Shown in pieces: positions 7,743 to 14,867 of a stretch of 61,713 bases of DNA. Position 1 is the first letter of the stretch, and every line of letters begins with the position of its first letter. Position numbers and translations under genes: made by a program. This DNA comes from an uncultured Eubacteriales bacterium (lineage in GTDB: Bacteria > Bacillota > Clostridia > Christensenellales > Aristaeellaceae): contig CADANQ010000005.1 of the NCBI GenBank assembly GCA_902789365.1, forward strand, positions 1-61,713, read 5' to 3'. The notes beneath the pieces were generated by a model, which was not told where the DNA came from, made no database searches, and was given only the letters and a program-made list of their open reading frames with translations.

Positions 7743-9077
7743 TTATTTCAGCACTTCCCAATACGGCTCTTGTTTGGAGCCGACACGCTGGATATATCCC
7801 TTGTCTCTTAAGGAATCCAACGCCCGCTGTACCGTTCTGACCGTTTTGGATATCTTGTCAGCAATCTCGCTGCGTGAGGAATCCGGCTTCTGCTTTAGAA
7901 TGGAAAGAACAGCCATTTCTGTCCCGTTCAAAGTGACATCCAAAGTGATACTTGGGATGTCACTTTGAAGCTCAGGGCGATACAGGATGAACTTGAATCC
8001 AAGCTCATCACTCTCATATGAGAAGCGTATTCCGGCATCTTTGCACAGGCTGTTAATCCGCTTAAATCCGCTTCCAAACTGCTCAATCGACTTGTTGAGA
8101 TAAAGGATTTTGGCAATCGTGGCGTTTCGAATTACAGACTCATAATTGCCCTTCATATAGTCTTCAGGCTTGTGATTGCTTGCATATTCGCCGGGGCTGT
8201 AAATAGTAATCATTCCGGGATGAATACAGATTTCATGGTTAGTGCGGCCATTGTAGACAGCATGGGCGAAGCTGTTGGCCAGCACTTCTCTGATGACCGC
8301 CACAGGAATCTCCGGTGTCTCGATTCGTTCTGTGTCGATAATCTCGCTTCTCCACCGGATGTTTTTCAGTATGTAATCCTCAGCCGTTTTAAGAAGATTA
8401 TAGATGTTATCCTCAAACAACCTCATATCAAGGAACGTGAGCTTTTCATCCGTCGCAAATATGGCGACTTTCAGCGTGATGGGATGCGTGCTTCCGAAAA
8501 GGTACTCGCCCGCATTGTTGAGATTGTCGCCAGTGACAAGCCCATACCGTTTCAAGATGACCGGGCAAGTATATCTTCCCTCCGGTATTCTTCCGACAGA
8601 AACAGCCTTTTGCCAAAACGACTTGATCGCATTCTTGTCAACCTGCTTTGTAAGCGCGGCAGAGGGGGATTTTTCCCATCTCTCACGATATTCGTTTGAG
8701 ACGAAGAAATTTTTCAATTCTTCGGGCGTCACCTCTCGATCCTCGTCGGCGGTGCGGAGGTAGTACCTTCCCGCGGAGGAATACGGTGTGTTATTGCCGT
8801 TGAATTCCACCCTGATCAAATGCTTCCCGTCCAGAACAACTTCTTCAATGGCTGGATAGATCTGCGGCCGTATACTTTCATATACAGATCGTGACACGTC
8901 TCGGAGCGTGGATTCGGACACATCCTGACCGCAGACGTCCCCATTCGGCTTCACGCCAAAATAGAGCGTGCCGATCCCATGCTTATTCAAGATGGATGAG
9001 ATGGAGATCATTGCTTCTTTCATTTCTCCTGTTGTCTTTTTGAATTCAAGTGTTTCTGTTTCTTTTCCTAAGTTCAT
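7743..9077 (-). CDS. AlbA_2 (Schlafen-type) ATP-binding domain transcriptional regulator
   Basis: A 444-residue protein. The N-terminal AlbA_2 domain is visible as 'ETLEFKKTTGEMKEAMISI' and 'GTLYFGVKPNGDVCGQDVS' (residues about 7-55). The central part carries 'ETPEIPVAVIREVLANSFAHAVY' and 'GSGFKRI', typical of the ATPase-like 'putative DNA-binding' family. The C-terminal winged helix is about 390-440 ('SRSEIADKISKTVRTVQRALDSLRDKGYI'). Start: ATG at 9077, because a complete promoter occupies the region just upstream; the frame is open 20 codons further but that would cross the promoter. Low GC and the neighbouring recombinase remnant indicate horizontal acquisition. Target is unknown; self-regulation is suggested by the operator-like repeats at its promoter. 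Confidence 0.85.
   Translation of the reverse strand: MNLGKETETLEFKKTTGEMKEAMISISSILNKHGIGTLYFGVKPNGDVCGQDVSESTLRDVSRSVYESIRPQIYPAIEEVVLDGKHLIRVEFNGNNTPYSSAGRYYLRTADEDREVTPEELKNFFVSNEYRERWEKSPSAALTKQVDKNAIKSFWQKAVSVGRIPEGRYTCPVILKRYGLVTGDNLNNAGEYLFGSTHPITLKVAIFATDEKLTFLDMRLFEDNIYNLLKTAEDYILKNIRWRSEIIDTERIETPEIPVAVIREVLANSFAHAVYNGRTNHEICIHPGMITIYSPGEYASNHKPEDYMKGNYESVIRNATIAKILYLNKSIEQFGSGFKRINSLCKDAGIRFSYESDELGFKFILYRPELQSDIPSITLDVTLNGTEMAVLSILKQKPDSSRSEIADKISKTVRTVQRALDSLRDKGYIQRVGSKQEPYWEVLK
7927..7969. repeat. Nested inverted repeat inside the regulator gene
   Basis: TTCAAAGTGACATCC (7927-7941) and its exact reverse complement (7955-7969) flank a 13-base centre that itself contains AAGTGATACTT, a smaller inverted repeat. 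The AAGTGACAT core is the same box found twice at the gene's promoter. It encodes the linker before the winged helix. Confidence 0.7.
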
Positions 9078-9096
9078 ATCCTGACCCTCGCTTTTC

Positions 9097-9138
9097 CGAA
9101 GTGACATTATTATACCACGAAGTGACATCTTTGTCACT
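9097..9138 (-). promoter_or_regulatory. Promoter of the AlbA_2 regulator with overlapping operator boxes
   Basis: On the minus strand -35 GTGACA (9132-9137) and -10 TATAAT (9109-9114) are 17 bp apart. Two direct copies of CGAAGTGACAT (plus-strand sense) at 9097-9107 and 9118-9128 are 21 bp apart, two helical turns, flanking the -10. AGTGACA (9121-9127) and TGTCACT (9132-9138) make an inverted repeat covering the -35 and spacer. A repressor bound here would block the promoter; that the gene's own product binds is inference. Confidence 0.75.
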
Positions 9139-9251
9139 ACAAAAATATGATTTTCACATTCCTTTTAAACTTTACAAGCCCCTTCGGGCATGCTATTCTG
9201 ATATTGTCTTTCCTTCAAACTGGGCAATAACCTGTAGGGAAAAGGCCCTCT

Positions 9252-9602
9252 CAGTATGAAGACAATACAGCCGGCCGCTTGAATGATGAACGTTACGAAA
9301 TGCTCAGTGCCAGCTATGAAATGGGACAGAAGCAGTTTGAAGCTGAAGCAGATCGCATCAGGCAAGAGATTGAAGTACAGGAAAAGCAGACTGAATCTGT
9401 AGAGCAGTTCATTGCCCGGCTGAAGGATCACTCGCTGGAGATTGATACGCTGGACGGCTGCATTCTCCATGAGCTGATTGAAGCCATCTATGTGGAGGCT
9501 CCCGACAAGAGCAGCGGACACCGTGTGCAGAGGATCCACATCAAGTACAGCGGCATCGGCTTCATCCCGATCAATGAACTGATGGCAAAGCAAACGGCGT
9601 GA
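9252..9602 (+). pseudogene. Large serine recombinase, C-terminal (DUF4368-type) remnant
   Basis: The frame reads QYEDNTAGRLNDERYEMLSASYE from 9252 and continues to 'DKSSGHRVQRIHIKYSGIGFIPINEL', the coiled-coil and C-terminal tail of Tn916/Tn4451-type large serine recombinases. Roughly the last 115 residues of a 500-550-residue protein remain; the resolvase catalytic and recombinase domains are gone. An internal ATG at 9279 exists but lies within the conserved 'RLNDERY' block, so it is not a natural start. The stop codon is embedded in a hairpin. It marks the right end of the relic element. Confidence 0.85.
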
Positions 9603-9616
9603 CCGGAGTCACGCCG
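9595..9616 (+). terminator. Hairpin overlapping the recombinase stop
   Basis: CGGCGTGAC (9595-9603) pairs perfectly with GTCACGCCG (9608-9616) around a CGGA loop. There is no T tract directly after it, so termination is probable but not certain. Confidence 0.5.
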
Positions 9617-9653
9617 CAAGCCTTGAAAACATTACGTTTTCATCAATATGAAC

Positions 9654-9667
9654 CTAATACTGTTTTA
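9654..9667. repeat. Right terminal inverted repeat of the relic
   Basis: CTAATACTGTTTTA, the reverse complement of the left end at 7619-7632 except for one base. Confidence 0.6.
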
Positions 9668-9707
9668 CGAAGCCCCCGGATTCCCCCGGCGCGTTTTGCG
9701 GGAAAGG

Positions 9708-10580
9708 TTATTTTGACCCGGAAGGGACGAAAAGCGTGCGGTATTCGCTGGGGGATGTTCCCTTTTCCTCCCGGAACACCCGGTTGAAGCTGGAAATGCT
9801 CTGGAATCCGGAAAGCATGGCGATTTCGGTCAGCGTCTTCTCCTTTTCGGCAAGAAGCTCGGTGGCTTTCTCCAGGCGGATCATGTTCAGCCATCTGCTG
9901 TAATTCATTCCGGTGACCTCGCGGAAGACCCGGGAAAAATAATCCCTGCTGATCCCGGCCATTTTTGCCATGGCGCCCTGGGAAAGATCGTCCGCCGTCA
10001 GGTTGTGCCGGATGTAGTCCGTCACCGCGATCAGGCGGTGCCTGACCGTTTCCGTATAGCCGGACGGATCCGCGCTTTTGATATCGGGGGCGAATTCCTC
10101 CCGGTGTTCGTCCATTTTCAGCATGAATTCCATCAGCAGCATGCAGCAGCGGAGTTCGCGGTCGGGACCGGAGGAAAAAAAGATATCCTTCATTCCGCGC
10201 ACGATATCCTGAAGCTCCGACACCAATTGCGGATGGGAAGCATAGCGCAGCGCGTGCAGATTCCTGTAAAAGCGCATGATGCGCCGCAGATCGAACAGGG
10301 AATTCATGAAAGCGTTGCTGAATTGGATGATCAGCGCTTCCGTCCGGTCCGCGTCGATGATCGCGTGCACCTCCATGGGCCAGGCCAGCAGGAAATCCCC
10401 TTCCGACAATTCGTAGGTCTGCCGGGCCACCATAAATACGTTGGTCTGTCCCGGTCCCGCCAGGACGAATTCGCCATAGGAATGCCAATGCGCCTGGTAG
10501 CTGCGTCCCTTGTATCCGGTGGACATGTTGAACGCGCTTACCCGGTCAAAGTCATAGTTTTCGTACCGGCTGAAGTCCAT
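9708..10580 (-). CDS. AraC-family transcriptional regulator
   Basis: A 290-residue cytosolic regulator. The N-terminal cupin-like sensor domain (about 1-140; 'HWHSYGEFVLAG', 'LSEGDFLLAWPMEVHAI') would bind a small ligand such as a sugar. The C-terminal double helix-turn-helix (about 190-285) has 'MAKMAGISRDYFSRVFREVTGM' and 'TEIAMLSGFQSISSFNRVFREEKGTSPSEYR', the classical AraC signature. The ATG at 10580 follows CGGGAGGAATCGGC; a longer frame upstream lacks a ribosome site. It is divergent from the MATE transporter, which is a plausible but unproven target. Confidence 0.92.
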   Translation of the reverse strand: MDFSRYENYDFDRVSAFNMSTGYKGRSYQAHWHSYGEFVLAGPGQTNVFMVARQTYELSEGDFLLAWPMEVHAIIDADRTEALIIQFSNAFMNSLFDLRRIMRFYRNLHALRYASHPQLVSELQDIVRGMKDIFFSSGPDRELRCCMLLMEFMLKMDEHREEFAPDIKSADPSGYTETVRHRLIAVTDYIRHNLTADDLSQGAMAKMAGISRDYFSRVFREVTGMNYSRWLNMIRLEKATELLAEKEKTLTEIAMLSGFQSISSFNRVFREEKGTSPSEYRTLFVPSGSK

Positions 10581-10887
10581 GCCGATTCCTCCCGTCCCGC
10601 GGCTGTTTTTACGAAGCGCCTTGTCCCCATTAAATCCGGGAGCGGCCGGGAAGTCAAGGGGTTTTCGGCGGTCCGCGGGCGCGCGGGACAAAAAATAGGA
10701 AGCGCGCGGTCAAAAAATGAAGAGCGGATCAAAACGATTTCATATAAAATGACGGCTGCGGCGGGAATTCGCCGATCCCGCCGTACGAAGGCCGGAAAAC
10801 GGCATGCGATCCAAACAAGACGAAACACGGCTTCCGGAGAACCGGGCGCGTCTTTCACGGGCCCATGCCCGCGGGGGAGGAAAGACC
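10581..10887. other. Divergent intergenic region (AraC / MATE)
   Basis: About 300 bases between two divergent genes. AT-rich patches at 10690-10755 (for example TATAAAAT near 10743) could hold promoters, but I found no hexamer pair with proper spacing on either strand and no RNA gene. Confidence 0.4.
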
Positions 10888-12270
10888 ATGAAAATGAACG
10901 CTACGATGAACATGACGGAGGGCAGCCCCCTGAAGCTGCTTTCCGTTTTTGCGCTGCCGCTCCTGATCGGCAATCTGTTCCAGCAGGCGTATAACCTGGC
11001 GGACTCCATGATCGTGGGCCGGCTGCTGGGCGCCAACGCCCTGGCCGCCGTCGGGGCGACGGGCTCCATCTCTTTTCTGTTTTTCTCGTTTTTCAGCGGG
11101 ATCAGCGGCGGCTGCGGCATTGTGACGGCGCAGTATTTCGGGGCTCAAAAGCATGACATGGTGCGCAAATCCATCGCCAATTCGGCGTATATCATGCTGG
11201 CAGCCTCCCTTGTGACCGGCGCGGCGGCTTTCCTGATGGTGCCCACAGTGCTTTCCTGGATGGGCACGCCGCCGGAAATCCTGCCCGACGCCATCGTCTA
11301 TATGCGGATGACCTCGGCCTCCGTTCCGCTGGTCGCCGTTTACAATTTTGCCGCTTCCATGCAGCGCGCCTTCGGCGATTCCCGCACGCCGCTTTTCTTC
11401 CTGGTGGTTTCCTGCGTGATCAACGTGGCCCTGGACCTTTTGTTCGTGGGCGTTCTCGGCATGGGGGTGTTCGGGGCGGCGTTTGCGACCATGCTTTCCC
11501 AACTGCTTTCCGGCATGGGTTCCCTGATCTGGGCGTACCGGCGCAGCGCCTATTTCCGCGTCAGCGGGGAGTGCCGCGCCTTTGACCGGGAAATCGCGGG
11601 CAGCGCGGTCCGCCTGGGCCTTCCGCTGGCGCTCCAGTGGAGCCTGATCGCAATCTCCACAACCGCGCTGCAGTCGGTGGTCAATTCCTTCGGGCCGACG
11701 GCCATGGCGTCCTTCACGGCTACGAACCGGCTGGAACAATTGGTGCAGCAGCCCTTCGGCTCCATGAGCATGGCCCTTTCCACCTATGCGGGTCAGAACA
11801 TGGGTGCCGGTAAAGCGGACCGGATCCGCGCCGGACTCCGGGACAGCATGCTGGCCATGATGGCCCTGGCCTGCGGCATGACGCTGATCATGCAGACCTT
11901 CGGTGAAAGCTTTGTGGGCCTGTTCGTCCATGAACCGGAGGTGGTGGCCATGGGCAGCAGGGCCCTGAGGATCACCAGCCTGTTCTATGTTTTCCTCGGC
12001 GTGATTTATGTGACCCGCGGCGTGCTGAACGGCGTGGGGGACGCGTTCTTCTCCTTTATCAACGGCATCGTTGAGATTGCCGGCCGCGTCGGCCTGCCGC
12101 TGCTGCTTTTGCATTTCACGTCCGCCGGGGTCTGGTCCATCTGGATCACCGCCGGGGTCACCTGGCTGCTGGCGGGCTCCACCTGTGTCCTCCGTTATCT
12201 TTCCTGGAGGAAAAAGCGGGAACGCGTCCAAACCACGGGGCGTCTCAGCGCGGTGAAGAGGTTTTCCTGA
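10888..12270 (+). CDS. MATE family efflux transporter
   Basis: A 460-residue polytopic membrane protein with about twelve hydrophobic segments and the MATE opening pattern 'LLSVFALPLLIGNLFQQAYNLADSMIVGRLLG'. The second half starts with 'LGLPLALQWSLIAIS' and repeats the fold. Such proteins export cationic drugs or metabolites using a Na+ or H+ gradient; it belongs to the DinF/NorM-like clostridial branch, and the substrate cannot be read from sequence. The ATG at 10888 follows GGGGGAGGAAAGACC; in-frame upstream ATG codons lack a ribosome site. It ends in front of the palindromic repeat copy B. Confidence 0.93.
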   Translation: MKMNATMNMTEGSPLKLLSVFALPLLIGNLFQQAYNLADSMIVGRLLGANALAAVGATGSISFLFFSFFSGISGGCGIVTAQYFGAQKHDMVRKSIANSAYIMLAASLVTGAAAFLMVPTVLSWMGTPPEILPDAIVYMRMTSASVPLVAVYNFAASMQRAFGDSRTPLFFLVVSCVINVALDLLFVGVLGMGVFGAAFATMLSQLLSGMGSLIWAYRRSAYFRVSGECRAFDREIAGSAVRLGLPLALQWSLIAISTTALQSVVNSFGPTAMASFTATNRLEQLVQQPFGSMSMALSTYAGQNMGAGKADRIRAGLRDSMLAMMALACGMTLIMQTFGESFVGLFVHEPEVVAMGSRALRITSLFYVFLGVIYVTRGVLNGVGDAFFSFINGIVEIAGRVGLPLLLLHFTSAGVWSIWITAGVTWLLAGSTCVLRYLSWRKKRERVQTTGRLSAVKRFS

Positions 12271-12284
12271 ACACGTCCGCAAAC

Positions 12285-12356
12285 GGTTTTGCGGGATAAA
12301 GAGGGTCAGGGGGGAGAAGGGGGCTTTTTGCAAAAAGCTCCCTTCTCCCCCCTGAC
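12285..12356. repeat. Dispersed palindromic repeat, copy B
   Basis: Bases 12305-12356 form a 52-base palindrome (26-bp arms, one mismatch) centred on CTTTTTGCAAAAAG; the left flank GGTTTTGCGGGATAAAGAGG also matches copy A. It lies between the convergent MATE and nth genes and may serve as their terminator, since one arm ends in a short T run on each strand. Confidence 0.8.
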
Positions 12357-12377
12357 TTGTTCCCGTCCTCCCGTTCC

Positions 12378-13037
12378 CTATGCCTTCCTGTCGGCGCTTT
12401 TGTCGCCGCCGTACAGGCGGCAGAGGGAGCGGAGGGTGCAGTTTTCGCAGTCGGGCCGCCGGCTGTGGCACACCCTGCGGCCGTGCCAGATGAGCCAGTG
12501 GTGCGCCTTGCTCCAGTCCTCCTCGGGGATGGCCCGCTGCAATTGCTTTTCCGCTTTTTCCGGTGTGTCGGCCTCCGCCAGCCCCAGGCGGTTAGCGGTG
12601 CGGAAAACGTGGGTGTCCACGGGGATGGCGTTTTTGCCGAAGGCGAAGGCCAGGACCACGTTGGCTGTCTTGCGGCCGACGCCGGGGAGGGAGGTGAGGG
12701 CTTCCATGGTGTCCGGCACCTCGCCGCCGAAATCGGATACGATTTTCCTGCAGGCGTTCACGATGTTGACGGCCTTGCTTTTGAAGCCGCAGGAGCGGAC
12801 GTAGGGGTAGAGGACCTCGGGGGAGGTCTCCGCCATGGCCGCGGGGGTGGGGAAATCACGGAACACCGCGGGGGTGACCATATTGACCCGCTGGTCGGTG
12901 CACTGCGCCGAGAGGATGGTGGCGACCAGGGTTTCGTAGGGATTGGTAAAATTCAGGGCGGGGCCGGCCTCCGGATAGAGGCGGCGGAGCTCCTCAAGGA
13001 TCAGGCGGTTTTTGTCCTGCTGCGTTATGTCTTTCAT
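12378..13037 (-). CDS. nth: Endonuclease III
   Basis: A 219-residue DNA glycosylase/AP lyase of base-excision repair that removes oxidised pyrimidines. The helix-hairpin-helix 'LPGVGRKTANVV' (about 116-127) carries the catalytic lysine and 'IPVDTHVFR' (about 137-145) the catalytic aspartate. The [4Fe-4S] loop is complete at the C terminus: C-x6-C-x2-C-x5-C ('CHSRRPDCENCTLRSLC'). Length matches bacterial Nth. The ATG at 13037 follows GGAAAGGCAG. It converges with the MATE gene. Confidence 0.95.
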   Translation of the reverse strand: MKDITQQDKNRLILEELRRLYPEAGPALNFTNPYETLVATILSAQCTDQRVNMVTPAVFRDFPTPAAMAETSPEVLYPYVRSCGFKSKAVNIVNACRKIVSDFGGEVPDTMEALTSLPGVGRKTANVVLAFAFGKNAIPVDTHVFRTANRLGLAEADTPEKAEKQLQRAIPEEDWSKAHHWLIWHGRRVCHSRRPDCENCTLRSLCRLYGGDKSADRKA

Positions 13038-13196
13038 GCTTCTGCCTTTCCGGGGCCGCTTTATATCTTGCAAAGCGGTTGTTACGGCCATTGTAAGGGA
13101 TGGACGGGCGGGGCGTCAAGACCGGCGCGGCAAAAGGGACGGGAAACAGAACGAAATAAAGAATAAAGGAAATCCTTCCCGCGGGGGAAAAAAGAA

Positions 13197-13225
13197 TTGT
13201 ACAATTCCTCTGACCGTGGTATAAT
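13197..13225 (+). promoter_or_regulatory. Sigma-A promoter of mscL
   Basis: TTGTAC (13197-13202), 17 bp, TATAAT (13220-13225), about 40 bases before the GTG start. Confidence 0.8.
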
Positions 13226-13263
13226 GTGCCCAGCCGAACCGAAAAGAAAAGGAGTGATTTTGC

Positions 13264-13677
13264 GTGAAGAAGTTCTTCAAGGAATTCAAGGAATTCGCGA
13301 TGCGCGGCAACGTGATCGACATGGCTGTCGGTATCATCATCGGCGGCGCGTTCAAGGCCATCGTCGATTCGCTGATCGCCAATTTCATTACTCCCCTGCT
13401 GGCTGCCATCCTGCCCAAGGTCCCGGAAGGCTCCCCTGAGGGCACCTGGGCGTTCGGACCCGCGTTCGCCAGCTTCCTTGGCGCGGTCATCAGCTTCATC
13501 GTGACGGCGTTCGTGCTGTTCCTGATTATCAAGGCCATGAACAAGGCGAAGACCATCGGCAAGAAGCCGGAAAAGCCCGCCGCTCCCACCACCAAGAAGT
13601 GCCCCTACTGCCTGAGCGAGATCGACATCAAGGCGACCCGCTGCCCCCACTGCACCAGCGTGATCGAAGAAAAGTAA
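13264..13677 (+). CDS. mscL: Large-conductance mechanosensitive channel MscL with C-terminal zinc ribbon
   Basis: A 137-residue inner-membrane channel that opens under membrane tension to release solutes during osmotic downshock. 'FKEFAMRGNVIDMAVGIIIGGAF' (start of TM1, residues about 7-29) is the family signature; TM2 is about 78-98. Residues about 114-131 add a zinc-ribbon (CPYC ... CPHC) not found in E. coli MscL but seen in some Firmicutes. The GTG start is supported by AAAAGGAGTGATTTTGC; an upstream ATG is out of register with any ribosome site. It is monocistronic, with its own promoter and terminator. Confidence 0.95.
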   Translation: MKKFFKEFKEFAMRGNVIDMAVGIIIGGAFKAIVDSLIANFITPLLAAILPKVPEGSPEGTWAFGPAFASFLGAVISFIVTAFVLFLIIKAMNKAKTIGKKPEKPAAPTTKKCPYCLSEIDIKATRCPHCTSVIEEK

Positions 13678-13697
13678 AACGTTCCTTCGAATCTTCG

Positions 13698-13724
13698 GCC
13701 GCCCCTCCCGGGCGGCTGTTTTTG
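13698..13724 (+). terminator. Terminator of mscL
   Basis: GCCGCCC (13698-13704) pairs with GGGCGGC (13710-13716), followed by TGTTTTTG. Confidence 0.85.
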
Positions 13725-13793
13725 CTTTTTTCGATCCCCGACGCGGAACCGCGTTTAAGCGGCCGGACGCGCCTGTACATATGAAAGGAAAGC

Positions 13794-14855
13794 ATGAAGA
13801 CATCGGATTTTGATTACGCGCTGCCGGAGGAGCTGATCGCCCAGACCCCGGCGGATCCCAGGGATTCGGCCCGGATGATGGTCATCGACCGGGCCACGGG
13901 GCAAAGGGAGGACCACGTGTTCCGCGATTTTCCGGATTACCTGTATCCGGGGGACGCGCTGGTCCTCAACCAGACCCGGGTGATTCCCGCCCGGCTGCTG
14001 GGGGTCAAGGAAGAGACGGGGGTCCCCTGCGAGGTGCTCCTTCTGCGCCGGGTGGAAACGGACGTCTGGGAGACGCTGGTGCGGCCCGGAAGAAGGCTGA
14101 AAAAGGGCGTCCGCGTATCCTTCGGGGACGGAAAACTGGTGGGCACCATCGGGGAGACCACCTCCGCCGGGGGCAGGTTCGTAACCTTCTCCCATGAAGG
14201 GCTGTTTGAAAACGTCCTGGAGGAGCTGGGCGAAATGCCCCTGCCGCCCTACATCCACCGGAAGCTTGAGGACCGGGAGATGTATCAGACGGTCTACGCA
14301 AAACAGGAGGGCAGCGCGGCCGCGCCGACGGCGGGGCTGCACTTCACCCCCGAGGTGCTGCGGAGGATTGCGGATAAGGGCGTGGACATTGTCCCGGTGC
14401 TTCTGCACGTGGGCCTCGGCACCTTCCGCCCCGTGAAGGAAGAGCGCGCGGAGGACCACGTGATGCACGAGGAGTATTACGAGGTGACGCCTGAAGCCGC
14501 GGAGCGGATCAACGCGGCACGGGAGCGGGGCGGCAGGATTGTATGCGCGGGAACCACCACCGTGCGCACCCTGGAGAGCGCCGCGGACGACAGCGGCCGG
14601 GTGCGCCCGGGCAGCGGGATGACGGACATTTTTATCATGCCCGGATACCGTTTCAAAGCCTGCGACGCGCTGATGACCAATTTCCACCTGCCCCAGAGCA
14701 CCCTGCTGATGCTGGTCAGCGCTCTTCTGGGCCGGGAGAAGACCCTGGAATGCTACCGTGAGGCGGTGGAAAAGAAATACCGGTTCTTTTCCTTCGGGGA
14801 CTGCATGTTCATAACGGACCGGCGCGCGTTGGGCGGGCGACCGATGACGGAATAG
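13794..14855 (+). CDS. queA: S-adenosylmethionine:tRNA ribosyltransferase-isomerase QueA
   Basis: A 353-residue cytosolic enzyme that transfers and isomerises the ribosyl group of SAM to 7-aminomethyl-7-deazaguanine at tRNA position 34, making epoxyqueuosine. '[24 protein letters not shown]' at the N terminus, '[10 protein letters not shown]', 'VGLGTFRPV' and the C-terminal '[18 protein letters not shown]' are diagnostic. Length is standard. It starts at ATG 13794 after GAAAGGAAAGC. The usual partner tgt is not adjacent; a DUF2974 gene follows after 12 bases and may be co-transcribed. Confidence 0.97.
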   Translation: MKTSDFDYALPEELIAQTPADPRDSARMMVIDRATGQREDHVFRDFPDYLYPGDALVLNQTRVIPARLLGVKEETGVPCEVLLLRRVETDVWETLVRPGRRLKKGVRVSFGDGKLVGTIGETTSAGGRFVTFSHEGLFENVLEELGEMPLPPYIHRKLEDREMYQTVYAKQEGSAAAPTAGLHFTPEVLRRIADKGVDIVPVLLHVGLGTFRPVKEERAEDHVMHEEYYEVTPEAAERINAARERGGRIVCAGTTTVRTLESAADDSGRVRPGSGMTDIFIMPGYRFKACDALMTNFHLPQSTLLMLVSALLGREKTLECYREAVEKKYRFFSFGDCMFITDRRALGGRPMTE

Positions 14856-14867
14856 ACGGAGAAAAAA

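Larger units (their letters stand above)
7619..9667. mobile_element. Relic of an integrative element (serine-recombinase type)
   Basis: A ~2.05-kb segment with visibly lower GC than its surroundings, bounded by 14-base inverted ends that match at 13 positions (7619-7632 and 9654-9667). It contains a leftward AlbA-type regulator, and at the right end the C-terminal remnant of a large serine recombinase whose stop codon lies about 50 bases from the boundary, the normal position for such a gene. The recombinase catalytic half and all transfer genes are missing, so internal deletion is the simplest explanation. The exact element ends are inferred from the inverted repeats and composition. Confidence 0.6.

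Noticed and set aside
9165-9593. Minus-strand open frame over the recombinase remnant
   Set aside because: The plus strand carries clear recombinase similarity; the minus frame has none.
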